From positions 404,064 through 468,063 of the forward strand of contig NZ_LRRU01000019.1 of assembly GCF_001641615.1 (NCBI RefSeq): a stretch of 64,000 nt of DNA. Direction: 5' to 3'. This document shows positions 38,427 through 46,774 of this stretch, piece after piece (the first letter of the stretch is position 1; the number at the start of each line of letters is the position of its first letter). Source of the DNA: Pseudoalteromonas gelatinilytica (lineage in GTDB: Bacteria; Pseudomonadota; Gammaproteobacteria; Enterobacterales; Alteromonadaceae). The notes beneath the pieces were generated by a model, which worked only from the letters and a program-made list of their open reading frames with translations, did not search any database and had not been told where the DNA came from. A program made the translations under genes and the position numbers.

Positions 38427-38783
38427 TTGGAAAGTTCAGTAGAAACAGATAGTAAGGGCAGAAAAAAAGTTTTAAATGCTTGCATGGAGCCGTGTGCCAT
38501 TGAAAAAGGCATGCGTTTGATTGGCGGTAAATGGACGGGATCTATTATCTATCATTTAAAAGATGGCCCTGTGCGTTTTAATGATTTAACGCGTATGCTG
38601 GGTGGTGCAAGCAAAAAGATGATAGACCAACGTCTAAAAGAGCTTGAAAGTAGAGCGATGATCACCCGTCATGTTATTAGCACCCGCCCGATAGCGGTGA
38701 CTTATGAGCTTACTGACTTTGGCCGCTCAGCACTGCATATTCTCGATGAGTTACGGGTTTGGTCTGAATCGAATGAGATTTAA
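38427..38783 (+). CDS. HxlR-family transcriptional regulator
   Basis: 118 residues with TTG as the likely start, because GAGG lies 5 bp before it; the next ATG would cut off the conserved Cys region. The HxlR winged helix is clear (CAIEKGMRLIGGKWTGSIIYHL, RFNDLTRMLGGASKKMIDQRL, YELTDFGRSA). Two Cys (NACMEPCAIE) precede the helix, as in YodB/QorR-type thiol sensors of quinones and diamide. It is divergent from the mdaB operon and probably represses it until oxidised. Confidence 0.9.
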   Translation: MESSVETDSKGRKKVLNACMEPCAIEKGMRLIGGKWTGSIIYHLKDGPVRFNDLTRMLGGASKKMIDQRLKELESRAMITRHVISTRPIAVTYELTDFGRSALHILDELRVWSESNEI

Positions 38784-38804
38784 TTAGCTTAGAAAGGGCA
38801 GGGA

Positions 38805-39257
38805 ATGCATAAGGCACAATTTGGAGAGGTTGAATCAATTAAAAAGCCACCTCATTATGAGGCGATTCATCAACTTGCGCTTGATATTGTTAATGCTCCA
38901 AATAAACAACAAGAGTGGGCGGCGTACAATAAAATAAAAGAAATATGCGACAAGTTTGCAGGCACACCGCTTGATCATCCGTTTCAATGGGAAACACTCG
39001 CTGACTTTACCTATCAAAAGCCAGAAGTTGCACTTAGCTATTATTTCAAGGCGCTAGAGTTAGCAATGCTATTCAAACTAGAGGATTATTTAGCGTCGAT
39101 TAATTTTGCGATTGCAGAGAACTACCTAGAGAAAGCTAATAAGGCCCAAGCGCTAAACTTTGCCAATACGGCTTTAACTTTCGCGGAACAAGCTGCAGAT
39201 GATGAATTACAGTTAGAAATTAACGAACTGATTCTCGAAGCTAATTCCTTGCCATAA
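38805..39257 (+). CDS. Hypothetical helical (TPR-like) protein
   Basis: 150 residues, all alpha, with paired helices of TPR type (EVALSYYFKALELAMLFKLEDYLASI; AQALNFANTALTFAEQAADDEL). No signal peptide. It follows the HxlR gene by 21 bp, with AGAAAGGGCAGGGA as ribosome binding region, so the two are co-transcribed. Function unknown. Confidence 0.7.
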   Translation: MHKAQFGEVESIKKPPHYEAIHQLALDIVNAPNKQQEWAAYNKIKEICDKFAGTPLDHPFQWETLADFTYQKPEVALSYYFKALELAMLFKLEDYLASINFAIAENYLEKANKAQALNFANTALTFAEQAADDELQLEINELILEANSLP

Positions 39258-39271
39258 AATTATTAATAAAA

Positions 39272-39293
39272 AAGCCAGCGCTATGCACTGGCG
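39272..39293 (-). terminator. Terminator after the desaturase operon
   Basis: On the minus strand a GCCAG/CTGGC stem is followed by a T-run (TTTTTTATTAATAA), 9 bp past the desaturase stop codon. It also separates the convergent TPR-like gene. Confidence 0.7.
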
Positions 39294-39301
39294 TGTATTA
39301 T

Positions 39302-40363
39302 TTACGGAAAAGAGTAGCGTACAATTCGTTTTACTACAGAAAAGTACTGGCGAAAGAAGCCGCCGGTATTGTAGTGAATACCGTGCTCTCTAAAGATAGC
39401 TTGCACCTTAGGGGCAATTTCGCGGTAACGTTTTGCGGGTAAATCTGGGAATAAGTGATGCTCTATTTGATAGCTCAAGTGCCCAGTCATTACATGAAAC
39501 AGGTTACCCCCTTTGATATTTGATGACCCCAACGCTTGGCGGTAATACCACTGACCTTGTGATTCATTTTCGCAGTCTTGCTGGTTAAATGTTTCAACTT
39601 CACCGGTAAAATGCCCGCAAAAGATAATGGTTGAGGTCCACAGGTTACGTAATAAATTAGCCGCTAGGTTGCCCGCCAAAACCCACAAAAATAGAGGCCC
39701 AGCAAGGAGTGGAAAGAGCAGGTAGTCTTTCACTAGCTGGCGTGCACCTTTACTAAAAAAGCGCTTTTTCAGTTCGCTGTGCGGTACTTTGTAATCGCGG
39801 TCATCTTTTTTCTTGCCAAAAAATACTCGCTCGGCTGCCATTTCATGGTACGACACACCCCATTGGAACAGCACACTGAGTAATAGGTAAGTGACAAATT
39901 GCCATAGGTTTTTTACTCGCCAACGAAAGTCATTCGATAAGCGCAGTAATCCATAACCGAAGTCGCGATCTTTACCAATAATATTGGTATAGGTGTGGTG
40001 CTCGTAGTTGTGAACGCGGTTCCAACTAGCCCCATCGCACGCTATATCCCACTCGTAAGACTTTGAATTTATGTATTTATCATTCATCCAGTCGTATTGG
40101 CCATGCATCACATTGTGGCCAATTTCCATGTTATCGAGGATTTTTGCTGTGGCTAAACTAAGCACACCCACGAGCCATAAAACAGGCTGAATAAAGCCTA
40201 GCATTAATAGAATTCGGCCACTCCATTCAAACACTCGCTGGCAAACAATAACGCGGCGAATGTATTTCGCGTCTTGCTCACCGAGTTTTGATTTTACATC
40301 TGCTTTAACACTATCGAGTTGAGCTGCTAATTTTTCAAAATTGACTGTTTTTGTTGTCTTCAT
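39302..40363 (-). CDS. Membrane fatty-acid desaturase
   Basis: 353 residues. The three histidine boxes of acyl-lipid/acyl-CoA desaturases are present: GHNVMH (about 93), HNYEHH (about 130) and QIEHH near the C-terminus. Hydrophobic pairs lie between them (MLGFIQPVLWLVGVLSLATA; LLFPLLAGPLFLWVLAGNLAAN). The enzyme inserts a cis double bond using O2 and electrons from the ferredoxin reductase encoded just upstream, whose end it overlaps by 4 bp. Double-bond position cannot be told. Confidence 0.93.
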   Translation of the reverse strand: MKTTKTVNFEKLAAQLDSVKADVKSKLGEQDAKYIRRVIVCQRVFEWSGRILLMLGFIQPVLWLVGVLSLATAKILDNMEIGHNVMHGQYDWMNDKYINSKSYEWDIACDGASWNRVHNYEHHTYTNIIGKDRDFGYGLLRLSNDFRWRVKNLWQFVTYLLLSVLFQWGVSYHEMAAERVFFGKKKDDRDYKVPHSELKKRFFSKGARQLVKDYLLFPLLAGPLFLWVLAGNLAANLLRNLWTSTIIFCGHFTGEVETFNQQDCENESQGQWYYRQALGSSNIKGGNLFHVMTGHLSYQIEHHLFPDLPAKRYREIAPKVQAIFREHGIHYNTGGFFRQYFSVVKRIVRYSFP

Positions 40364-41403
40364 GCTGATAACTCCACGTCACTGACTGGTTGCGATATAC
40401 AAAGTTGAATTAACTGCTCTGAGCTATCAGAGAGCTCACCGGTGCGAATATCACGTACGATGCCTTGCTTTTTAACGCATTGGCATTGATGGCAAATTCC
40501 CATACCACAGCCAACTGTTACAGGTTGCTTATTCGCTTGTAAGTGGGTCAGTAAGGTTTGTTGGTTATCAATAGTGAATGTTTTGCCCTGATGAGTGAGT
40601 GTTAATTCGTGCTTATCAGAGGTTGCTAAAACAGCAGGGACTGCACTGAAATGCTCACTGTCGATAGGCGTATCTAATTGCTTAGCTAAAGCGGCTGCTT
40701 GCTTATACAAAGCAGCTGGGCCGCACACTAACCAGTGTTTATGCGCATTTGTTGTCAGCCATGTCGTCGCATAGCCATCTTTGTTGCGCTCAAGTAAGTG
40801 ATAATCAAAATTGCTCAGTGATTGCTTTAGTTGCTCAAGCTCATCTTTAAGCCAGTGGCTGTTCGGCTTTGCATAGTAAAGCAGGGTTATAGTGTGTTTG
40901 CTATCTGCAGGTAAAGATTTAAGCATGGCTATAAATGGCGTAATGCCTGAGCCACCGGCAAGCATGATTAAAGAGCGCGCGGTATTTGGTATAACAAACT
41001 GGCCTTTAGGCTCAGAAATATTAAGCCATTGCCCTGGCCTCAAATTTATTAGCTTTGATGTAAATGCGCCGAACTCTTGGCTGCGGATCAATAAACGAAT
41101 TTGTCGCTGCTGCCTTGCCAATAGTGGTTCGCTTGCGATGGTAAACACGCGCGTAAGCAATCGTCCATTTGTTTGGATTGTTAACGCAATGTGCTGGCCT
41201 GCTTGATGAACTGGCCATGATTTTTCTGGCTCAATAATCAACTCAACGCATTGTTCAGCAAACAACTGTACATGTTTTACTTGTGCACGAAAATAGCCTT
41301 CGCGCCAACCTGGTTTAAAGCACTGAACCACCGGCTCCCAGTATCCTACCCATGATTGATGATGCAATAAATGTTTTGATAATGAATTTAATAACGCTCT
41401 CAT
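40360..41403 (-). CDS. Ferredoxin-NAD(P)H reductase with C-terminal [2Fe-2S] domain
   Basis: 347 residues. The FAD-binding domain (GRLLTRVFTIASEP), NAD(P)-binding domain (LIMLAGGSGITPFIAML) and C-terminal plant-type ferredoxin (VGCGMGICHQCQC with the fourth Cys in LIQLCIS) form the class IB reductase layout used by desaturases. It would pass electrons from NADPH to the desaturase. Gene order and the 4-base overlap support one operon, controlled by the palindromes at 41415 and 41438. Confidence 0.93.
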   Translation of the reverse strand: MRALLNSLSKHLLHHQSWVGYWEPVVQCFKPGWREGYFRAQVKHVQLFAEQCVELIIEPEKSWPVHQAGQHIALTIQTNGRLLTRVFTIASEPLLARQQRQIRLLIRSQEFGAFTSKLINLRPGQWLNISEPKGQFVIPNTARSLIMLAGGSGITPFIAMLKSLPADSKHTITLLYYAKPNSHWLKDELEQLKQSLSNFDYHLLERNKDGYATTWLTTNAHKHWLVCGPAALYKQAAALAKQLDTPIDSEHFSAVPAVLATSDKHELTLTHQGKTFTIDNQQTLLTHLQANKQPVTVGCGMGICHQCQCVKKQGIVRDIRTGELSDSSEQLIQLCISQPVSDVELSA

Positions 41404-41414
41404 TTTTCGCCTTT

Positions 41415-41432
41415 AGCTTACAAGTGTACGCT
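41415..41432 (-). promoter_or_regulatory. FabR/DesT-like operator 1
   Basis: 18-bp palindrome AGCTTACAAGTGTACGCT (halves AGCTTACA and TGTACGCT), very close to the E. coli FabR site AGCGTACAnnTGTTAGCT as I recall it. Located 12 bp before the reductase start. Confidence 0.6.
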
Positions 41433-41437
41433 CACTT

Positions 41438-41455
41438 TGCGCACAAGTGTAAGCT
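41438..41455 (-). promoter_or_regulatory. FabR/DesT-like operator 2
   Basis: Second 18-bp palindrome, TGCGCACAAGTGTAAGCT, centred 23 bp from operator 1, nearly on the same DNA face. Paired sites suggest tight control by unsaturated acyl-CoA or ACP through a FabR or DesT regulator encoded elsewhere. Confidence 0.6.
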
Positions 41456-41568
41456 GAAAGCTGATAATTGCAAGCCTAATTTGAGTATTAGCTCTAATGA
41501 AAGGTGGCCATCATCTAGTGTTTGACTAACTAAACTTAGCCTAGACAGAACTCAGTATAGGTAAGCCT

Positions 41569-41742
41569 ATGAGTGTTTTTATTGGGAATATGGATATGCT
41601 CGCTTTTTACATACTGCTTGGTTACATTTGTAGTAACCAAGAAATAAATGCGTGTTTTTCTAATGAGTTTTTGAAATTAACGCGTTTTAGGTTGCTTCTA
41701 TCTCTAAATACTACACAGAGTTTGTTTGTTGAAATTGATTGA
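41569..41742 (+). CDS. Possible 57-residue ORF, unknown
   Basis: ATG at 41569 with TAGG 8 bp upstream. The product begins MSVFIGNMDMLAFYILLGYI and has a hydrophobic first third, so it may be a small membrane peptide. I recognise no family, and the reading frame could be chance in an AT-rich gap. The rest of 41456-41871 shows nothing I can identify. Confidence 0.25.
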   Translation: MSVFIGNMDMLAFYILLGYICSNQEINACFSNEFLKLTRFRLLLSLNTTQSLFVEID

Positions 41743-41871
41743 ATAGGGGGGATGGCTTCAATAACAGAGCCATATTTTTTTTGATGCATTAATGAACTTT
41801 ATGAATATTTTAAATTGTTGTTGATTTAATAGGGTTTTAATTTTGGTAGGAGGTTGTACTAACTATAGGGA

Positions 41872-42081
41872 TTAACTTTGTTTATTAATAAATCTCTCTG
41901 CTTTTGTGTATAGAGAGTCGCACTTTATCTTTTGCTGATTAAACTCAATGCTGCCTTCTACTAAATTATCTAAATACTCTTTTTCATTTCGATATTCGTT
42001 GACAAGTTGTTCTAGTTTTTCTTCGAAATTACTTTTTTTTATTTTTTTTGTACTTTTCTGTGGTTTTCTTGATTTTTTCAT
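41872..42081 (-). CDS. Small lysine-rich hypothetical protein
   Basis: 69 residues. A very basic start (MKKSRKPQKSTKKIKKS) precedes a predicted amphipathic helix (NFEEKLEQLVNEYRNEKEYLDNLV). It begins 2 bp after the stop of an equally small upstream ORF, suggesting an operon. A nucleic-acid-binding or structural role is possible from the charge, but the family is unknown. Confidence 0.5.
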   Translation of the reverse strand: MKKSRKPQKSTKKIKKSNFEEKLEQLVNEYRNEKEYLDNLVEGSIEFNQQKIKCDSLYTKAERFINKQS

Positions 42082-42083
42082 TT

Positions 42084-42227
42084 TTATAATTCCAGTAATT
42101 TTAAACGTTCACGTTCAATTAGGATGTCTTCAATTTTTCGCCTAACAGAGTGAATGTCTTTATACTTAATGCCATTATGGTTGATAATGTCACCAACGCG
42201 TTTGGGTTTTTTTATTTTCTTTTTCAT
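42084..42227 (-). CDS. Small lysine-rich 47-residue hypothetical protein
   Basis: ATG at 42227 with CGGGAG 6 bp upstream, a strong ribosome binding site. The product (MKKKIKKPKRVGDII ... RRKIEDILIERERLKLLEL) is basic at the N-terminus and helical at the C-terminus, like its downstream neighbour. The tight spacing and matching KK-rich starts point to a real two-gene unit. Function unknown. Confidence 0.5.
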   Translation of the reverse strand: MKKKIKKPKRVGDIINHNGIKYKDIHSVRRKIEDILIERERLKLLEL

Positions 42228-42341
42228 TATACTCCCGGTACTCTTCGTGTTTTTTCTACCTTAAGTAACTATTGATTTAAAATAGAGATTTTGGATTTTG
42301 TCAATTAAGAAAAGAAACTAAATGAATAGTCGTGATTAAAA

Positions 42342-42370
42342 AAAGAGGTACATTTTAGTTGTACCTCTTT
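42342..42370 (-). terminator. Terminator after the cold-shock gene
   Basis: 11-bp stem AAAGAGGTACA / TGTACCTCTTT with a 7-base loop and a T-run on the minus-strand downstream side. Confidence 0.85.
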
Positions 42371-42379
42371 AGTTGCTAC

Positions 42380-42592
42380 TTAGCCTAGTGTGACGTTGTT
42401 TGCTTGTGGACCTTTAGTCCCTTTCTCTATATTGAAAGCTACTTTTTGGCCTTCGCGCAAAGTTTTGAACCCATCAACTTCAATTGATTTGAAATGAACA
42501 AAGACATCTTGACTGCCATTGTCTGGAGAGATAAAGCCAAAGCCTTTAGTTTCGTTAAAGAACTTTACTGAACCAGTTGTCTTGTTAGACAT
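42380..42592 (-). CDS. CspA-family cold-shock protein
   Basis: 70 residues, the normal size. RNA-binding motifs RNP1 ([11 protein letters not shown]) and RNP2 (VFVHFKSIE, preceded by DVFVHF) are intact, as is the family start [13 protein letters not shown]. It binds single-stranded RNA and melts structure in the cold or in stationary phase. About 310 bp without ORFs lie upstream (42593-42905), as expected for the long structured leader of csp genes. Confidence 0.95.
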   Translation of the reverse strand: MSNKTTGSVKFFNETKGFGFISPDNGSQDVFVHFKSIEVDGFKTLREGQKVAFNIEKGTKGPQANNVTLG

Positions 42593-42905
42593 ATATACCT
42601 CGATATATTTATAAATTTTAATTTCTAGCTACTAAATCGGAAATGAAGGAAGAAGAGTCGCAGGGCATATATGACGAATAGATTCGAAAAGAAACTGAGA
42701 TGAACTTGTACTAAATATTTTCATTAATAGCTCGCTATTTGAGCTGCAGAAACTATACACTATATTTTAATAATAGATATGAATATATTTTATTTTTTAT
42801 TTTTTTAACGAAAACAGTGAATAAGGTTGTTTTACAACCATAGCTATGAATTCCAATGAATAAGTACGTAATTCGTTGAATGCTAGGTTTATCTTTTGTT
42901 AGTCG
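42593..42905 (-). promoter_or_regulatory. Upstream region and probable long leader of the csp gene
   Basis: AT-rich, no ORF. Position and length match the cold-inducible leader of csp genes. No cold-box sequence could be confirmed by eye. Confidence 0.4.
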
Positions 42906-43118
42906 TTAGGCAAACATTATTCCATCTGGGTTTTGTTTTAAGCTATCCTTACCCTCTAGACTACGCCATACTTTTTCGTGGAAGTAAAACGCAACAGTGT
43001 TCACAGCTGGCTCAACAATAGCAACCAAGCCACCAATTAAAAAACTACCTGTTAAAAAGTAGGTTACTGTGAAAGCGATTGCGAAGTGCATCATTGCAAA
43101 AGTAACTGTCTTAATCAT
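42906..43118 (-). CDS. DUF2061 membrane protein
   Basis: 70 residues from the ATG at 43118, chosen because TTAGGG lies 8 bp before it. It matches DUF2061: MIKTVTFAMMHFAIAFTVTYFLTGSFLIGG, then EPAVNTVAFYFHEKVW. Two membrane helices. Function unknown; the family often lies near cysteine or sulfur metabolism genes, which is not the case here. Confidence 0.85.
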   Translation of the reverse strand: MIKTVTFAMMHFAIAFTVTYFLTGSFLIGGLVAIVEPAVNTVAFYFHEKVWRSLEGKDSLKQNPDGIMFA

Positions 43119-43264
43119 TTTGAATACCCTAACTCTCATAATTTGATGCGTTTAGTATTGCTCATTATTGCCCATCTTTAAAATGGAATAAAAAGATTGT
43201 AGCAATCGGAAAAGTGGATTGTTATTCTCACGGTAATGTTCAGAAAGTTTTATTTCAAAGTCTA

Positions 43265-43385
43265 CGAACTCAAATAGAAGTAGATGGTGAGAGTTTCGTA
43301 AATATGCATTTCAGTTAGGGCAATAAACTGCGTATTGCCATCGATAATGCATGGCGAGGCTTTAGGGCAATTAAGGAGTAGAAAG
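43265..43385 (+). repeat. Repeat element B, copy 1
   Basis: About 120 bp that recur at 54845-54975 in the same orientation. The best-conserved part reads GCGTATTGC, GATAATG, GGCGAGGCTT, AGGGCAAT, AAGGAGTAG in order. This copy contains a GGCAATA/TATTGCC hairpin. The open frame just upstream (43142-43318) has no start codon and is not called a gene. The gap 43140-43585 holds nothing else. Confidence 0.55.
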
Positions 43386-43585
43386 CTTATTTAATCAAAT
43401 AACTTAAGTTTATTTTAAGTTTAAATTAATACAGTAACCCCATGAACAAGTAATTTATCCTTTATAGATACCTGTTCTTTGTCTTAGATCATTACAACAA
43501 GAAAGATCACAAGATAGGTTAATTCTAACTACCTGTTATCCATAAATTTAGCAGTTATCTGAACGTGTTTTACGAAAGGGGCATT

Positions 43586-44137
43586 ATGAAGATTAAAAAT
43601 ACAACGACTCATTACAGTTCGTTCTCGATTGTATTGCACTGGCTTATGTTTATTTTAATCGTGACAGTGTTTGGCAGTATTGAATTACGCGAGTTATTTG
43701 ATAAAGGCACTGAAACCCGCGACGCTTTTAAAATGTGGCATTTTATGTTGGGTTTATCTGTTTTAGCTCTAGTAGGTATCAGGTTAGTGGTGCGTGTGCT
43801 GGCAGGCTCAACGCCTGCAATAAAACCTGAGCCTGCAATGTGGCAAAATACATTGGCCAAACTAGTGCACCTAGCGCTCTATGTCTTCATGATTGCAATG
43901 CCAATAGCAGGTTGGCTGATATTGAGTATGGCTGGTAAACCAGTGCCATTTTTTGGCTTAGAGCTACCTCCTCTAGCAAGTGAAAATAAAGATCTTGCTA
44001 AAACTATCAAAGAAATACACGAGACTGTGGGTGAAGTAGGTTATTACTTAATAGGCTTGCATGCCGCAGCTGCATTATTCCATCATTACATTTTGGCTGA
44101 TAATACCTTAAAACGTATGTTGCCTTTAAAAAAGTAA
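43586..44137 (+). CDS. Cytochrome b561
   Basis: 183 residues from the ATG at 43586 (AAAGGGG upstream; an earlier in-frame start lacks a site). Four membrane helices with haem-ligand His in SIVLHWLMF, KMWHFMLG, LVHLALY and the C-terminal GLHAAAALFHHY. The prokaryotic b561 family transfers electrons in the inner membrane, often to or from quinone, and some members oxidise superoxide. Followed by an imperfect hairpin at 44161-44197. Confidence 0.93.
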   Translation: MKIKNTTTHYSSFSIVLHWLMFILIVTVFGSIELRELFDKGTETRDAFKMWHFMLGLSVLALVGIRLVVRVLAGSTPAIKPEPAMWQNTLAKLVHLALYVFMIAMPIAGWLILSMAGKPVPFFGLELPPLASENKDLAKTIKEIHETVGEVGYYLIGLHAAAALFHHYILADNTLKRMLPLKK

Positions 44138-44230
44138 AGTTTAGTTAGGTCATCTTAAATAAGCCTTGAAATCCCATACTAGGATTTATCAGGGCTTGCT
44201 CATGACGCAACGAGGCTACTCATTTCTTTC

Positions 44231-44535
44231 TCAATTTTCACTTTAAGTATTTCGTAACACAGCAATGAAACTTATCGTGTTACTTACCATTTGTTACCAT
44301 CACGTAAGCCAAGTTAGTGTTAGGTCAAACACTAACTTGGAAACGCATGAGTACATCCAAATATAAGTTCATCAGAGAGTATCAACGCGTGAGCAAACCA
44401 CGTTAGTGCAATAAGTAACGGAACGATCTTGGTGTGAAAGTATTGTTTAAAACTACGTTTGGAGCTTAGAGTTAACTTACATGGTTTCTAACTTCTCTTT
44501 GTACCCATTCATCTTAATGTACTATTAATAACTAA
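44231..44535 (+). repeat. Repeat element A, copy 1 (decayed)
   Basis: Shares its first ~165 bp with the 5' region of the intact gene at 53802 and its last ~225 bp with copy 2 at 49493. It contains one GTAACAC box (44254), a perfect 13-bp hairpin (44309-44340) and a 19-codon frame (44347-44406) matching the start of the intact gene before a stop. A shifted frame after the stop still resembles it. The remaining gap up to 44599 holds only the promoter of the chemoreceptor gene. Confidence 0.7.
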
Positions 44536-44599
44536 TTATATTTGTATGATGATAAGAACCTCTCAAATCTTGAGTTCATAATTCAAAGGAATATTTCTA

Positions 44600-45898
44600 A
44601 TGTGGTTTACTAATCGCAAACTGTTATCCGAAAATATTTATTTAAAAGAGCAGGCTGCTGAATACGAAAATATAAAGCATGAGCTCAAAGAAGAGATGTT
44701 GTATTTTTTGCTGAATAAAAATAGCACCATCATTGAAGTAAATGAGCGATTTGCAGCAGCGCTAGACCTTCAAGCGAATGATCTAGTTGGTAAAAACCTA
44801 AATGATTTGCTCCTAAAAAAATCAATTAATAAACCCCACACACAAAAATTACTCTCGGCAATAAATAAGTTAAACCATTGGCACGGTGCCTTACAATTAC
44901 AAACTAATACAGGTCGTGAACTGTGGCTTAGAAGCATTTTACAACCAATAAATGGCGAACTTGCCGTGTACTCAGCTGAACTGACAAGAACTATATCTCA
45001 ATCAAGAGAGAAAGAAGATATGCTTACTGCTCTCAGTCGCTCTTCTGCTGTGATTGAATTTAGTCTGGATGGAGTAATACTCAATGCTAACGATAACTTT
45101 TTGAAAGCCATGGGGTACTCTCAAAATCAAATTTTAGGAAAGCACCACAGTATGTTTTGTGACTCACATGAAGTTGAATCGAGTTCTTACCAGCAGTTTT
45201 GGTCTGAGTTGAAGCAAGGGCGCTTTATTTCAGACCGTTTTAAAAGGATTGATAGCCACGGGAATGAGGTATGGCTTGAAGCCTCATATAACCCAATTCA
45301 TGACGACAATGGTGTTTTATATAAAGTTGCTAAGTTCGCTACTGTCATTACAGAGCAAATGAGAAGAGAGCAAGCAATCTCACAGACTGCAGAGATTGCT
45401 TACGATATTTCAAAGCAAACAGACGCCGATGCAGAAAGCGGATTAGAAGTTGTAAAGCAAACAATATCAACGATGAACGCCCTGTCTAAGAAACTCGAAA
45501 CAGCCAGTGAAGGTATCAATAAATTAGATGTACAGTCAGCTAAAGTAGCTGACTTGGTCGATAGTATTAAAGGTATTGCAGACCAAACTAATCTACTTGC
45601 TCTCAATGCTGCAATAGAAGCAGCAAGAGCAGGAGAACAAGGACGCGGGTTCTCTGTTGTAGCTGATGAAGTAAGGCAGCTTGCATCAAGAACGAGTGCC
45701 GCTACTGAGCAGATAATAGGTGTCGTGACTGAAAATAAAGTACTTACACAAGATGCTGTAACTCAAATTGAATCTAGCCTAGTAGAAGCAAAAGATGCAT
45801 TAGAGTTATCTAATAGCGCAGGGAGTGTAATCGATGATATTCAAAAAGGTGCTAAAGAAGTGGTTGAGGCCGTCAGTCAATTTAAAACGAATCTTTAG
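44600..45898 (+). CDS. Soluble methyl-accepting chemotaxis protein with two PAS domains
   Basis: 432 residues, no membrane helices. Two PAS domains (about 40-130 and 145-260; the second has [20 protein letters not shown]) precede the conserved signalling tip ([37 protein letters not shown] near 325-365). The signalling bundle is short and the C-terminus lacks a CheR-docking pentapeptide. The layout resembles PAS-PAS-MCP sensors of redox or oxygen (Aer-2 class), in which PAS may bind haem or FAD. It signals to CheA in the cytoplasm. Confidence 0.92.
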   Translation: MWFTNRKLLSENIYLKEQAAEYENIKHELKEEMLYFLLNKNSTIIEVNERFAAALDLQANDLVGKNLNDLLLKKSINKPHTQKLLSAINKLNHWHGALQLQTNTGRELWLRSILQPINGELAVYSAELTRTISQSREKEDMLTALSRSSAVIEFSLDGVILNANDNFLKAMGYSQNQILGKHHSMFCDSHEVESSSYQQFWSELKQGRFISDRFKRIDSHGNEVWLEASYNPIHDDNGVLYKVAKFATVITEQMRREQAISQTAEIAYDISKQTDADAESGLEVVKQTISTMNALSKKLETASEGINKLDVQSAKVADLVDSIKGIADQTNLLALNAAIEAARAGEQGRGFSVVADEVRQLASRTSAATEQIIGVVTENKVLTQDAVTQIESSLVEAKDALELSNSAGSVIDDIQKGAKEVVEAVSQFKTNL

Positions 45899-45918
45899 TA
45901 AAGGGTTATCGAATTAGG

Positions 45919-45941
45919 GAAGTAGCGTGTTACTTCTTTTT
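45919..45941 (+). terminator. Terminator after the chemoreceptor gene
   Basis: GAAGTA / TACTTC stem, extended by G-U pairs, with GCGTGT loop and T-run. The AGTAGCGTG core is also found in the terminator of repeat B copy 2 (54968). Confidence 0.7.
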
Positions 45942-46219
45942 ATTTGAAGTTAGGTCAAAACTAGCGAGTATTTTAAAATATCAATTCACTGTCTGGAGTT
46001 AGTTGCTCACTTTAAGCCAGAAAAGTTTAGATTATTATTGTGAGTTGGTGCTGAATAAGTGTTTTCAACTAATCCCTGTCAATATCTAAAGCTCTCACTC
46101 GATTGCACATCATTTGTTGAATAACTTCTACCCATCAGCTCTATCTAACTACGTATTTAGGAAATACATTATAATGAGGTAAGTATTGCTATTGTCAATA
46201 AATGGGAAATTTGAATTAA

Positions 46220-46372
46220 TACTTTTACATTGGATATGTTTCTTTTCGCTTTAACTTATCGGATACAAATCAAACTCCTCACATTATTTTGGGAAATGAT
46301 ATTTTAACTAGCTTGGATGGTTTTGCTGTCGATTTGGCTAATCAAGTTTTTAAAATAAAAATCCCAAACTAG
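46220..46372 (+). pseudogene. C-terminal remnant of a retropepsin-like aspartic protease
   Basis: A frame without a start codon ends TPHIILGNDILTSLDGFAVDL then NQVFKIKIPN and a stop. ILGNDIL followed by a VDL strand is the C-terminal signature of bacterial retropepsin-like proteases. The upstream catalytic DTG part is missing, and a stop closes the frame at about 46217. The rest of 45942-46380 shows nothing recognisable. Tentative. Confidence 0.35.
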
Positions 46373-46381
46373 TTATACGAA

Positions 46382-46416
46382 AAAGACACAACCATGTTGA
46401 ATATGGTTGTGTCTTT
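46382..46416. terminator. Terminator after the thioredoxin gene
   Basis: 14-bp perfect stem AAAGACACAACCAT / ATGGTTGTGTCTTT with a 7-base loop. T-run on the minus-strand side. Confidence 0.85.
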
Positions 46417-46440
46417 CAGGAGAGTAGTCTGATCAATATT

Positions 46441-46761
46441 TTAGTTTAATGCTTGATTGACTATCGAAAGTAGCTCACTTTCATTGAGCACACCTGAAAA
46501 TTGCCCCATATGTTTGCCATCTTTATACAATACAGTTGTAGGGATACTCCTAATTCTGTGCAAATTTGCTAGGTCTGGTTGGGCAATGACATCGACTTCT
46601 CCGAGCAAAGCTTTATCACTAAGCTTATTTGCTGCGTTTTTATAAATAGGAGCCATCATCATACAAGGCGCACACCATGAAGCCCAAAACCGAATTAATT
46701 TTACACCAGGCTCTGAAACGATAGATTTAAAGTTCTCTTTAGTTACTGATTTGACTGACAT
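46441..46761 (-). CDS. Thioredoxin
   Basis: 106 residues, thioredoxin fold, with active site FWASWCAPCMMMAP (WCAPC rather than the classic WCGPC) near residue 30 and the cis-Pro loop SIPTTVLYKDGK. Cytoplasmic; the Ala in the CxxC shifts redox potential, so it is a secondary thioredoxin and not TrxA itself. It lies 13 bp downstream of the MFS exporter and is probably co-transcribed with it under the TetR regulator. Confidence 0.9.
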   Translation of the reverse strand: MSVKSVTKENFKSIVSEPGVKLIRFWASWCAPCMMMAPIYKNAANKLSDKALLGEVDVIAQPDLANLHRIRSIPTTVLYKDGKHMGQFSGVLNESELLSIVNQALN

Positions 46762-46774
46762 GTATACCTCTATA

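Noticed and set aside
43142..43318. 58-codon open frame ending VNMHFS before repeat B
   Set aside because: It has no start codon, overlaps the 5' end of the DUF2061 gene's upstream region and repeat B, and matches nothing I recognise.
44309..44340. Integron attC site within element A hairpin
   Set aside because: GTTAG...CTAAC arms recall attC core sites, but the stem is a simple 13-bp hairpin with a 6-base loop and no L boxes, and it overlaps a ribosome binding site.
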